A DNA stretch of 64,000 nucleotides from contig NC_090022.1 in the NCBI RefSeq assembly GCF_037176765.1, positions 178,490,117 through 178,554,116 of the forward strand, given 5' to 3'. The stretch is from Anolis sagrei (Eukaryota > Chordata > Lepidosauria > Squamata > Anolidae). Positions 57,339-63,589 of the stretch are shown piece after piece. The notes under the pieces were generated by a model that made no database searches, had not been told where the DNA came from, and saw nothing but the letters and a program-made list of their open reading frames with translations. Numbering within the stretch: position 1 is the stretch's first letter; each line of letters begins with the position of its first letter. The position numbers and the translations under genes are program-made.

Positions 57339-58497
57339 GGGTTGTTTTCGGTTGACAGACCTCACTACCTCTGAGGATGCTTGCCATAGAGGCAGGCGAA
57401 ACGTCAGGAGAGAATGCCTCTAGACCATGGCCATACAGCCTGAAAAAATCTACAACAACCCAGTGATTCTGGCCGTGAAAGCCTTCGACATTATTATTAT
57501 TATTGTATTGTCGAAGGCTTTCATGGCTGGAATCACTAGGTTCTTGTGGGTTTTTTCGGGCTATAGGGCCATGTTCTAGAGGCATTTCTCCTGACGTTTT
57601 GCCTGCATCTATGGCAAGCACCCTCAGAGGTAGTGAGGTCTGTTGGAACTAGGAAAAAGGGTTTATATATCTGTGGAATGAAAAAACCCACAAGAACCTA
57701 TTATTATTATTATTATTATGATTATGATTATTATTATTATATATCTGTGGAATGTCAAGGGTGGGAGAAAGAACTCTCGTCTGCTTGTGGCAAGTGTGAA
57801 TTGCCAGCTTGATTAGCACTGAACAGCCTTGTAGCTTCAAAGCCTGGCTGCTTCCTGCCTGAGGGAATGATTTGTTGGGAGGTGTTAGCTGGCCCCGATT
57901 GTTTGGCGAAGCCCCAATCCTCTTTGGCAGAGGAGGTTAAAAGGAAAACACACTTGGCAGTCCAAGTGGTGCCAAACTGCATTAATTCCAGAGTGTAGAC
58001 GTACCCAAAATCCCAGAGAGGAAGAAGCAAGGTTCTCAGAGATGATGATGATTTAGTCTCCTGCTTCCTTCTCTTAAAGGGCACTCAACACTCAAAACAA
58101 CACAATTCAAGACTTATAATACAAAGCATCCCAAAAGTGCTATAGGTAGGAAAGGAATGGGAAATGGTAGCTAAAACATAGGAAATATTATATAAAATGT
58201 ATGTGTGTGTGTACATATATAAAAATATAAAATATATATAAAATATTATATTTTATTATTTATATATAATAAATATATATAATATTTTTATATATTTCTA
58301 TATATACACACTCACATATATATAGTATTAACATATATCACTATAACAACTATTTATAAAATATGATATAACTTTGCTATATGATATGAGGGACTTTGGA
58401 AACACATCAAAACTATCCCAAATCGTTAAAATCACATGAAAACCATCAGGTTTTTACCTGTTGGACTCCAAGTCACTTCGTTCCTTTCGGGGACCAT
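41935..58497 (-). CDS. PIM2: PIM-family serine/threonine kinase, six coding exons
   Basis: Coding exons in transcript order are 58497-58458, 50707-50601, 49646-49596, 48584-48212, 43896-43720 and 42110-41935. All junctions are GT/AG with matching phases, giving 924 nt and 307 residues (human PIM2 311). It is a cytosolic, constitutively active survival kinase downstream of cytokine signalling. Visible: Gly loop [12 protein letters not shown] (residues 30-41), VAIK lysine K53, alpha-C Glu75, PIM-type hinge ERPEHC (109-114) with the hallmark Pro111, HRD at 153-155, DFG at 174-176 and SPPEW in place of APE. Intron positions match the PIM family, including the 51-nt third exon. The motifs [11 protein letters not shown] and [18 protein letters not shown], and the position next to SLC35A2, favour PIM2 over PIM1 or PIM3. 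Confidence 0.95.
42150..42270 (-). mobile_element. PLE terminus fragment in PIM2 intron 5
   Basis: cgggttgttgtaggtttttt, then the complement of a hammerhead-like motif (gcctgcatctatggcaagca) with a changed core (GAAAAGTC), ending gtgaggtctgttggaag. Confidence 0.75.
42437..42700 (+). mobile_element. Sauria SINE, 3' truncated
   Basis: ggtgacacagtgggttaaac (A-box region), ggcttggatccggggagc (B-box region), gcaaatgtgagtagatcaat and gtgtctatggacaacgccag. A C-run (42419-42436) precedes it. Squamate-specific family. Confidence 0.85.
42885..43155. repeat. hAT-like element with internal TA/CA microsatellite
   Basis: The same family as 4773-5203: tttctcgtggagcccc at the left, gcatgggccagggcagtggc inside, ccctttgagaaccgctg at the right. 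This copy has TA/CA runs (42945-43035) where the other has TATC. Confidence 0.55.
43334..43478 (+). mobile_element. Sauria SINE 3' part
   Basis: catgcagtcatgccggccac, tagaaatggagatgaacacc and acttaaagtcaggggaaaac, the BovB-like 3' end. It is 5' truncated. Confidence 0.85.
43720..43896 (-). CDS. PIM2: PIM2 coding exon 5, P+1 loop and C-lobe
   Basis: The acceptor is ctttctttcag|GA and the donor GCTG|GTGAGT. It encodes [20 protein letters not shown] and [20 protein letters not shown] and then [18 protein letters not shown]. The stretch [20 protein letters not shown] is the same as in human PIM2 from memory. Confidence 0.96.
44034..44142. repeat. hAT-like MITE
   Basis: caggtctaaacaacctgagg at the left, accacaggttatacagg at the right, and the ctcccagaattcatgaccat core shared with 18436-18565. 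Confidence 0.55.
44246..44607. mobile_element. Non-autonomous hAT, CAGGGGTCC family
   Basis: A perfect 8-bp duplication TCATACAA at 44238-44245 and 44608-44615. Ends aagtggtcctcaaac and gtttgaggacccctg. Confidence 0.9.
44803..44940 (-). mobile_element. ACA-SINE2 3' part, minus orientation
   Basis: gtcgtgtcaggagtgacttg through gatgtttttatcatccttgt. It is truncated before the tRNA-like head. Confidence 0.85.
45014..46108 (-). mobile_element. Possible solo LTR of an endogenous retrovirus
   Basis: It is bounded by TGTGCTGG and its inverted copy CCAGCACA (TG..CA ends). A minus-strand AATAAA lies about 140 bp from the left end, as in an LTR. Without the nested hAT element it is about 730 bp. No internal genes are seen and no clear target duplication was found, so the call is weak. 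It is younger than the PLE it interrupts and older than the hAT inside it. Confidence 0.35.
45534..45899. mobile_element. Non-autonomous hAT, CAGGGGTCC family
   Basis: Ends caggggtcctcaaac and gtttgtggacccctg, with 8-bp duplications TTCTAAAC and TTCTAAAT. Confidence 0.9.
46204..46844. other. PIM2 intron 4 stretch, nothing recognised
   Basis: AT-rich, with no coding exon or recognised repeat. Confidence 0.5.
46845..47005 (+). repeat. tRNA-derived SINE
   Basis: gccagtgtggcattgtgaac (A-box-like), cagggtctgaattccagctc (B-box-like), then accataagtcagacacaact and a CAA-rich tail. A second, more decayed copy lies at 47036-47180. Confidence 0.6.
47271..47416. repeat. ATAATCC-type MITE, complete copy
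   Basis: ctctaccacacagctgaata at the left, ggttatatggctgtgtggaa at the right, with ctgctttgaactgg against ccagttcaaagcag inside. Part of another copy follows the TIR element at 48079-48145. Confidence 0.75.
47417..47500 (-). repeat. L2 3' end, minus orientation
   Basis: cgacatttatatgccgccct followed by ctcagagcggtttaca. Confidence 0.75.
47510..48076. mobile_element. Tc1/mariner-like non-autonomous element
   Basis: The TIRs are CCGTATATACTCGAGTATAA and its near complement (ttataatcgagtatatacag), flanked by TA (47508-47509, 48077-48078). An internal AT-rich array of AATAATAGAGTAAAATAAT-type units covers about 47815-48000. Confidence 0.75.
48212..48584 (-). CDS. PIM2: PIM2 coding exon 4, hinge, HRD and DFG
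   Basis: The acceptor is ttttttgcag|CCT and the donor GATG|GTAGGT. It encodes 124 residues: [15 protein letters not shown] (alpha-C), [20 protein letters not shown], hinge [29 protein letters not shown] and [20 protein letters not shown]. All catalytic motifs are intact. The second hinge proline of human PIM1 and PIM2 is His here. Confidence 0.97.
48702..48836. mobile_element. Palindromic hAT MITE
   Basis: CAGTGGTTCTCAACCTG ends with near-perfect 8-bp duplications CTCTAACT and CTCTAGCT. It lies about 120 bp from PIM2 exon 4. Confidence 0.85.
49015..49149. mobile_element. Palindromic hAT MITE with perfect TSD
   Basis: The same family as 48702. The 8-bp duplication CCCTAAAG is at 49007-49014 and 49150-49157. 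The right end abuts the 5S-derived SINE. Confidence 0.9.
49155..49365 (+). repeat. 5S-rRNA-derived SINE
   Basis: ccagatcttgtctgaacctg, gatgctaagcagggtc, agtacttgaataggagac and aatgaataccaggtgct follow 5S rRNA from about nucleotide 25 to the 3' end, including the A-box and C-box areas. A non-5S tail follows (tgtgaaatcgactaggttcc, tacaggtgacag, ending acacacacag). This is SINE3-like architecture. It is too diverged to be a working 5S gene. Confidence 0.75.
49596..49646 (-). CDS. PIM2: PIM2 coding exon 3, catalytic lysine
   Basis: This 51-nt exon encodes [17 protein letters not shown], with the ATP-anchoring lysine in VAIK. The acceptor is cctccacag|GTT and the donor CTG|GTGAGT. Its size matches the corresponding exon of other PIM genes. 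Confidence 0.95.
49918..49955. repeat. hAT MITE left half
   Basis: cagtgttctcaacctgtggg and cagatgttttggcc, truncated by LINE sequence. Confidence 0.6.
49957..50262 (-). mobile_element. R4/Dong-like LINE C-terminal fragment, minus orientation
   Basis: The complement translates to [40 protein letters not shown] and [20 protein letters not shown], the cysteine-rich C-terminal block known from R4/Dong-type LINEs. A matching downstream piece of the same family lies at 61665-61975. Confidence 0.7.
50262..50348. repeat. AAT/ATT/ACT trinucleotide microsatellite
   Basis: GTT, then AAT, ATT and ACT runs in PIM2 intron 2, about 250 bp from exon 2. Confidence 0.9.
50601..50707 (-). CDS. PIM2: PIM2 coding exon 2, Gly-rich loop
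   Basis: The acceptor is tctcttctag|GG and the donor CAG|GTGAGA. It encodes [20 protein letters not shown] and then [15 protein letters not shown], the N-lobe start and ATP-binding P-loop. Confidence 0.95.
51391..51624. mobile_element. Compact fold-back PLE, 234 bp
   Basis: Head-to-head termini (tattgtcgaaggctttcatg at the left, complement-type ends at the right) with a 14-bp duplication, one mismatch (AATAGAGAAGACTG at 51377-51390, AATAGAGAAGGCTG at 51625-51638). Hammerhead-like motifs lie at 51476-51516 (-) and 51532-51572 (+, GAAATGTC). Confidence 0.85.
51725..51835 (+). mobile_element. PLE terminus fragment with hammerhead-like motif
   Basis: gacctcacaacctctgagga, with the motif at 51751-51791: CTGAGGA, stem II GCCTGC/GTGGGT, GAAACGTC, AGG. 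It belongs to the GTGGG variant subfamily. Confidence 0.75.
52209..52530. repeat. Fold-back inverted repeat of ~150-bp arms around SINE ends
   Basis: The left arm begins atgggcacttgatgacttgg and the right arm ends ccaagttatcaagtgcccat. Each arm holds about 70 bp of non-SINE flank and about 75 bp of ACA-SINE2 3' end, with about 18 bp between (52363-52380). Both the SINE and its flank are duplicated in inverted form. Confidence 0.8.
53122..53141 (+). repeat. Short interstitial telomere-like repeat
   Basis: CTAACCCTAACCCTAACCCT, about 3.3 units of the vertebrate telomere repeat, exactly at the junction between the PLE 3'UTR and an inserted L2-like segment. Confidence 0.85.
53142..53481 (+). repeat. 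L2-like LINE 3'UTR
   Basis: It ends ccaccccaagtccccttggg, gtggggtatactaataaag and an ATT tail, the style of the other L2-type 3' ends here. Confidence 0.55.
53484..53842 (-). mobile_element. Non-autonomous Helitron, minus orientation
   Basis: The complement starts TCTATATAAATAAAAATG and ends in a GCCAC/GTGGC-like hairpin area and CTAG (53484-53487). A TG/TA run (53560-53612) lies inside. Confidence 0.8.
54523..54746. mobile_element. Compact fold-back PLE, 224 bp
   Basis: Perfect 13-bp duplication ACAATTTTTGTTC (54510-54522, 54747-54759). Hammerhead-like motifs at 54574-54614 (-) and 54623-54663 (+) have intact cores and are only 8 bp apart. Confidence 0.9.
54890..55219. mobile_element. Non-autonomous hAT, CAGGGGTCC family
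   Basis: Ends caggggtcctcaaac and gtttgaggacccatg, with a typical interior (gcactacaaataagatatgt). Confidence 0.8.
55405..55505. repeat. MITE fragment (CTACACTGT family)
   Basis: tccatagcattaagccatgg and gtcaaactgctttaatttta match the palindromic family at 25395-25612. Confidence 0.5.
55508..55762 (-). mobile_element. ACA-SINE2, minus orientation
   Basis: gtcgtgtcagaagtgacttg through ctgctggcatagggctgcgc. The head is slightly decayed. Confidence 0.85.
55958..56086. mobile_element. Palindromic hAT MITE
   Basis: CAGTGGTTCTCAACCTG ends, with 8-bp duplications CATTAGAA and CAGTAGAA. Confidence 0.85.
56128..56226. repeat. MITE fragment (CTACACTGT family)
   Basis: ggtgcatctacattgtagaa and actgccatggctcagtgcta, the left half of the family seen at 25395. 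Confidence 0.55.
56302..56435. mobile_element. Perfectly palindromic hAT MITE, 134 bp
   Basis: Two 65-bp arms are exact inverted copies around the loop GGTA. Ends CAGGCCTGGGCAAACTTGGG and complement. 8-bp duplications GTATAGAG and GTATAGTG. It is the cleanest palindrome in the window. Confidence 0.9.
56664..56896. repeat. ATAATCC-type MITE with internal duplication
   Basis: ctgaatagaaatcccacatt occurs twice (56670 and 56722) and gataaccc-type words twice, then gatatatggctatgtggaag closes the element. Confidence 0.65.
57043..57299 (+). mobile_element. ACA-SINE2, full length
   Basis: ggtggcgcagtgagttaaac gives a good A-box area and GGTTCGAATCC is a canonical B box. The tail is gcagtttctcaagtcactcc. 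ATT runs flank it (57019-57042, 57304-57339). It looks the best-kept SINE copy here. Confidence 0.9.
57335..57910. mobile_element. Pair of PLE copies, head to head with ATT runs
   Basis: A sense terminus (57335-57490, motif 57368-57408) is followed by an antisense terminus (57497-57690), an ATT run and a further antisense part (57740-57910). It probably reflects two insertions or an insertion with rearrangement. Confidence 0.7.
58190..58400. repeat. AT-rich microsatellite beside PIM2 exon 1
   Basis: TG/TA runs and long TATATA/AATATA words just inside PIM2 intron 1. Confidence 0.85.
58458..58497 (-). CDS. PIM2: PIM2 coding exon 1, 13 residues
   Basis: ATG at 58497-58495 has a strong context (AAGATGG). 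It encodes [13 protein letters not shown] plus one base, then donor CAG|GTAAAA. Joining to the next exon gives Thr-Gly-Lys-Asp-Lys-Glu, as in PIM2 of other species. An in-frame TAA lies six codons upstream, so the start is well defined unless another 5' exon exists. Confidence 0.85.
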
Positions 58498-58830
58498 CTT
58501 CCCAAAGGCAACTTATCCGCGAAACGTCCTCAAAAGCCGGGTTACTCCCGTCCGGACGGTATCATCGCGGTACAAGTCCAGAAACCAACTTGCCTCGACT
58601 CTAACCTCGAGCCCTACTGCCCGAAACCAAGCCCGCGCCGGAGCCTATCAGGGAGCCCGGCTGATTTGCATAGCCCCGCCCCGGAATGCAAATGAGCCCT
58701 TTCCTTATATGGAAAGAGGAGGAAGCGCGCGCTCTGGGGTTTCTCCCCGCTCTCTTGGGAAAGCGCTTTTGCGCAATGGTTACCAAAGGGAAGGAAAGGG
58801 CGGGAAAAAAAGAGAGGCCACGTCGTGGAA
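58498..58830 (-). promoter_or_regulatory. PIM2: PIM2 promoter region with TATA/CArG box and paired octamers
   Basis: A GC- and CpG-rich block lies just upstream of PIM2 exon 1. CCTTATATGG at 58703-58712 is a perfect CArg (SRF) box, and its minus-strand reading CCATATAAGG contains a TATA-like TATAAG. Two octamers face each other: ATTTGCAT at 58664-58671 and ATGCAAAT at 58686-58693. If TATAAG works as a TATA box, transcription would start near 58675-58680 and the leader would be about 180 nt. An AT-rich microsatellite (58190-58400) lies just inside intron 1. Function is inferred from motifs only. Confidence 0.6.
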
Positions 58831-58879
58831 ATTCTGTTGTGTAGATTTCCCTGCAGCGAAGAATGGATGCTGCTTGACA

Positions 58880-59045
58880 CCATTGGTGTATTTTAATATG
58901 TATTCTATAGAAATGGGTTTTAATATCTAGGTTTTATAGGAATACGTTTAAATATGTGTATCAGTTGTGTTTTTGCAATGCTTATGTGTTTGAATTATTC
59001 TGTAATCCGCCTCAAGTCATGAGGAGAGGCGGACAAGAATCAAAA
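58880..59045 (+). repeat. L2-like LINE 3'UTR
   Basis: tgtaatccgcctcaagtcat and ggagaggcggacaag match the 3' end at 27240-27440. Confidence 0.55.
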
Positions 59046-59445
59046 ATTCAGAGTCATAGAGTTGGAACCCCATTCTGCCAAGAAGCAGGAAAATTGCATT
59101 CAAAGCACCCCCGACAGATGGCCATCCAGCCTCTCCAAAGAAGGAGCCTCTACCACACTGAGGCAGAGAGTTCCACTGCTAAACAACTCTCACAGGAATT
59201 TCTTCCTCATGTTCAGATGGAATTTCCTTTCTTGTAGTTTGAAGCCATTGCTCCATTGCATCCTAGTCTCCAGGGAAGCAGAAAACAAGAAAACAAGCTT
59301 GCTCCCTTTGACTTCCTCTCACATATTTATACATGTATTGTCGAAGGCTTTCATGGCCGGAATCACTGGGTTGTTGTAGGTTTTTCCGGGTTATATGGCC
59401 GTGTTCTAGAGGCATTTTCTCCTGACGTTTTGCCTGCATCTATTA

Positions 59446-60137
59446 TTTATTATTTATTTTATTTATTTATTATTTACTTTGCTCGTATACCGCAGTTTCT
59501 CAGCCCGTAGGCGACTCAACGCGGTTCACAACAAGAGCAAAAGACATCCAACAACATACAATATTAAAACCATTAACAGTATAAAATACAAACTAATGAC
59601 ATCTCAATAACAGCACATTAACGTCTCGTAACTAAAATCGTGATCCAATTCGTCATCCAAATTCTGTTTCCTATATTCATCGTGTTCGTTGCACTATTTA
59701 TCCGAATGCCTGTTCAAACAGCCAGGTTTTTAGTTTTCTTCGAAACACCATTAGCGAAGGGGCTGATCTAATGTCCATGGGAAGGGCGTTCCACAGCCGA
59801 GGGGCCACCACAGAGAAGGCCCTGTCCCTCGTCCCCGCCAGCCGTGCCTGTGATGCAGGCGGGATCGAGAGCAGGGCCTCCCCAGAAGATCTTAGAGTCC
59901 TGGTGGGTTCATAGGCAGAGATACGTTCAGATAGGTAGCTTGGGTCCGAACCATTTAGGGCTTTATAGGCCAACACCAGCACTTTGAATTGAGCCCGGTA
60001 GCAGATCGGCAGCCAGTGGAGCTGGTGCAGCAAAGGAGTTGTATGCTCCCTGTGCTCCGCTCCTGTTAGTATCATGGCTGCCGAACGCAGGACTAGTTGG
60101 AGCTTCCGAGCCGTCTTCAAAGGCAACCCCACGTAGA
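59446..60137 (-). mobile_element. L2 LINE 3' portion, minus orientation
   Basis: The minus-strand frame reads LYVGLPLKTARKLQLVLRSA, LHWLPICYRAQFKVLVLAYK, RAFSVVAPRLWNALPMDIRS and RKLKTWLFEQAFG. The 3' tail is at the low-coordinate side (TTTATT-rich, 59446-59475). Confidence 0.85.
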
Positions 60138-60248
60138 GGTAGTGAGCATCCTCAGAGGTAGTGAGGTAGTTTGAGGTAGTGACCTCACTACCTCTGAGGA
60201 TACTTGCCATAGATGCAGGCGAAACGTCAGGAGAGTATGCCTCTAATT

Positions 60249-60615
60249 CAGGGGTCCTCAAACTAAGGCCCGGGGGCCGAATACGGCCCTCCAAGGTCAT
60301 TTACCCGGCCCTCGCTCAGGGTCAACCTAAGTCTGAAATGACTTGAAAGCACACAACAACAACAACCACAGTCGTATCTCATCAGCCAAAAGCAGGCCCA
60401 CACTTCCCTTTGAAATACTAACACCTTTGTATTTGTTAAAATTGTTCTTCATTTAAATTATTGTATTGTTTTAAAGTGTTTTTTGCACTACAAATAAGAT
60501 ATGTGCAGTGTGCATAGGAATTCATTCCTGTGTTTTTTTCAAATTATAATCCGGCCCTCCAACAGTTTGAGGGACTGTGATCTGGCCCTCTGTTTAAAAA
60601 GTTTGTGGACCCCTG
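60249..60615. mobile_element. Non-autonomous hAT, CAGGGGTCC family
   Basis: Ends caggggtcctcaaac and gtttgtggacccctg, inserted in the fold-back PLE, with duplications CTCTAATT and CCCTAGTT (6 of 8). Confidence 0.8.
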
Positions 60616-60689
60616 CCCTAGTTCATGGCCATATAACCCGGAAAAACCTACAACTCACTATTTATACATGGCTATATCTCCTCTCAGCC

Positions 60690-60760
60690 TTATTTATTTA
60701 ATTATTTATTTCATATATTTATATCCCGCCCTTCTCCCCACAAAGGGGACTCAGAGCGGC
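60690..60760 (-). repeat. L2 3' end, minus orientation
   Basis: ttatttcatatatttatatc and ccgcccttctccccacaaag with gactcagagcgg, inserted in the CR1. Confidence 0.75.
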
Positions 60761-60979
60761 CTTCTCTTCTTCAGGCTAAACATGCCCAGCTCCTTAAGCC
60801 ACTCCTCATAGGAATTGTTCTCCAGGCCCTTGCTCATTTTAGTCGCCCTCCTCTGGACACATTCCAGCTTGTCAATATCTCTCTTGAATTGTGGTGCCCA
60901 GAATTGGACACAATATTCCAGGTGTGGTCTAACCAAAGCAGAATAGAGCATGGGTAGCATGACTTCCCTGGATCTAGAC

Positions 60980-61351
60980 CAGGGGTCCCCAAACTTTTTA
61001 AACAGAGGGCCAGGTCACAATCTCTCAAACTGTTGAAGGGCCGGATTATAATTTGACAAAAAAAATCTATGAATGAATTCCTATGCACACTGCACATATC
61101 TTATTTGTAGTGCAAAAAAAAAAAAAACACTTAAAAGCAATACAATAATTAAAATGAAGAACAATTTTAACAAATATAAACTTATTAGTATTTCAATGGG
61201 AAGTGTGGGCCTGCCTTTGGCTGATGAGATAGGATTGTTGTTGTTGTGTGCTTTCAAGTCGTTTCAGACTTAGAATGACCCTGAGCAAGGGCCAAATAAA
61301 TGACCTTGGAGGGCCGTATCTGGCCCTTGGGCCTTAGTTTGAGGACCCCTG
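60980..61351. mobile_element. Non-autonomous hAT, CAGGGGTCC family
   Basis: Ends caggggtccccaaac and gtttgaggacccctg, inserted in the CR1, with duplications ATCTAGAC and GTCTAGAC. Confidence 0.85.
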
Positions 61352-61664
61352 GTCTAGACACTATGCTCCTATTGATGCAGGCCAAAATCCCGTTGGCTTT
61401 TTTTGTCGCCGCATCACATTGTTGGCTCATGGTTTACTTGTTATCCATGAGGACTGCAATATCTTTTTCACACGTACTGCTCTCGAGACAAGCGTCCCCC
61501 ATTCTGTATCTTTGCATTTCATTTTTTTCTGCCTAAGTGGAGTATCTTGCATTTGTCCCTGTTGAACTTCATTTTGTTAGTTCTGGCCATCTCTCTTAAG
61601 ATCGTTTTGAATTCTGCTCCTGTCTTCTGGAGTATTGGCTATTCCTCTCAATTTATCATTTTAC

Positions 61665-61975
61665 TGACACAAACCACAGTAGGCCACAGCAAATAAGATC
61701 TATATGTTGGATTTCGTATCACAAAATCACAAGTCAAACACTTCCCAAGCGTCTAGGACTGTGTGATGTATTTTTTAATGATGCGCACAGATCCAAGTAA
61801 GGTGGCCTTTTGCAGTTGACAGATTGTGATTTTGTCAATGTTTATTGTTTCCAAATACCGGCTGAGATCTTTTGGCACGGCACCCAGGGTGCCAGTTACC
61901 ACTGGGACCACCTAAACAGGTTTATACCAGAGCCTTTGCAGTTTGATTTTGAGGTCCATAACGGCTCCTCCTTTC
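61665..61975 (-). mobile_element. R4/Dong-like LINE extreme C-terminal fragment, minus orientation
   Basis: The complement translates to VVPVVTGTLGAVPKDLSRYL, ITICQLQKATLLGSARIIKK and TLGKCL, the typical end of R4/Dong-type LINE proteins. It is the downstream part of the same family as 49957-50262. Confidence 0.65.
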
Positions 61976-61984
61976 CATTAGAGG

Positions 61985-62230
61985 TAGTTCCGAAGTTACA
62001 AACAAAATAGGTTTATAGGTTTGTTTTTAAGTTGAATGTGTATGTAAGTCAGAACAGGTACTGTGGAAACAAGGATTGGTGAGAAAACTTCAGTGGAGAC
62101 ACCTTTTCCCCATGAAAACTTTCAGGAGTGAATTTCCCTTCCACGATTTCTCTCACTTCCTGTTGTCTCAGCCCTGTTCTTAACTATGAATAGTTTGTAA
62201 GTCGGATGCTTGTAACTTGGGGACGGTTTG
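61985..62230. repeat. Non-autonomous TIR element, copy 3
   Basis: gttccgaagttacaaacaaa at the left, gatgcttgtaacttggggac at the right. It shares its interior with 253-690. Confidence 0.65.
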
Positions 62231-62747
62231 TATATGGTATACATCCATGAAAAGTTAATCATTGAGTTGCGTTGGAGGACAGCAATGCCTAGAGAGGTAT
62301 CCTCTGTAAGCATTTCCTAGGTCTTCCAGCACAAGACTATGGTATGTCTCTACTAGAAGTCATCCATTCAATAGAGTTCACTATAGTTTTAGGTATCCAT
62401 GCAAAACTTTGGAATGCATTCCCTGCAAATATAGGCATGCAAAGTAATTAATAAAGGTGTGAATGTAAGAATTACTGTATTTAAAAAGCAATTAAGCACT
62501 TAATTAAGTTAAAATTCATTAAAAAGCCAAAGCAAAATCTAAAACAGCACTGCCCAGCATTAAAAAAACCATCCCAATCCCAGCCCCAGCCCTGAAAGCA
62601 TTAAAAAAAATAAATGGCTGAAGAAAAGTAGAGCATGAATGGGGTCATCCTGGCCTCACTAGGAAGGGGTTCTCAAATATGGCCCTCTCCCTTTTACCCA
62701 TCAAAGGATACTGGGAAGGTAGTGGACAGAGAGAAGAGTATCCAGGT
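62231..62747. other. Intergenic stretch, nothing recognised
   Basis: No coding exon or repeat family recognised. OTUD5, expected next to PIM2 by human gene order, is not seen. Confidence 0.5.
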
Positions 62748-63309
62748 CAGTGGTTTCCAACCTTTTAAAAAAAAGAGAGAAATCATTCTCCAATATTAGT
62801 ACCAAAAGAGTTATGTATCAGTTTTTGGTCAACTTTAGATACGGTGGAGGCTCCTTCTTTGGAGGCTTTTAAACAGAGGCTGGATGGCCATGTGTTGGGT
62901 GTGCTTTGAATGAAATATTCCTGCTTCTTGGCAGGGGGTTGGTCTCTTCCAACTCTATGATTCTTGTGATTCTATGATTTGGGGTGCTGATTCAGAAAAT
63001 TACATTGGATATACCACAACAACTCTAGTTTCTGTAATAGAACATATGCCATCAAGTAGTTGCCATCTGCTTGCCCATAGAAAACCATATTTATTAATCT
63101 AGAGCTCATGTGGTAATCTTTTGTGGGTAGTCAGCCTTTCCTCTCCCGACATTCCCATTGCCTTGGCACTATAATATGGTTTTGCAAGAGCAGTTGCTCT
63201 TGTTGCCATGTGGTTTCGAAGCACAGATGTAGTAATGGTGAGGCTGCAGGCCATATTTTTGTTCTTGCAGACCACTGGTGGTCCACGGACCAAAGGTTGG
63301 GAACCACTG
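62748..63309. mobile_element. Non-autonomous hAT with nested CR1 3' end
   Basis: The left end is CAGTGGTTTCCAACCTTTT and the right end ggttgggaaccactg. The TSDs are imperfect (ATCCAGGT, CTCCAGAT). A CR1 3' end (62845-62985) with tail gattcttgtgattctatgat is inserted. Confidence 0.75.
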
Positions 63310-63589
63310 CTCCAGATGATGGTAAACATCTAAGGAACTCATAAAGGCAAACATATTCTAGTCTTTCTAATTACCTAGGCCCAAACTGAGTTATAATAAA
63401 ATAAGTTCATAAGGTCTGCTTGAAAGGAAGTTTTAATCAACCCATTGGGAATTCATTCCAAGGAAAATGATGTGAGGTTGGGTTGTCCTCCACCCATTCA
63501 GACACAAAGCCCAATTTAATTCCTTGGCATTTACATTTGAGTTAGTGTACACAGAATCAGGCTGCCTGCATGATTTGAAAATTATTCAA

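Larger units (their letters stand above)
50708..58457 (-). other. PIM2: PIM2 intron 1
   Basis: A 7.7-kb intron filled with PLEs, a Helitron, SINEs and hAT elements, listed separately. The stretches 50710-51375, 51840-52205, 55220-55400 and 58010-58190 show nothing recognisable. Confidence 0.8.
59336..60658. mobile_element. Fold-back PLE carrying L2 and hAT insertions
   Basis: The perfect 12-bp duplication TATTTATACATG (59324-59335, 60659-60670) shows insertion into the CR1. PLE pieces are 59336-59445, 60137-60248 (motif 60191-60231, +) and 60616-60658. An L2 (59446-60137) and a hAT (60249-60615) sit inside. Confidence 0.85.
59048..61660 (-). mobile_element. CR1 LINE, minus orientation, split by at least four insertions
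   Basis: CR1 pieces lie at about 59048-59335, 60659-60690, 60761-60979 and 61352-61660, in consistent order from 3' tail to reverse transcriptase ([20 protein letters not shown] on the complement). They are split by a fold-back PLE, an L2 3' end and a hAT element. It is the oldest layer of the nest. Confidence 0.85.

Noticed and set aside
41935-58497. PIM1 or PIM3 instead of PIM2
   Set aside because: [24 protein letters not shown] and [12 protein letters not shown] fit PIM2 best, and the neighbour SLC35A2 is the PIM2 neighbour in human.
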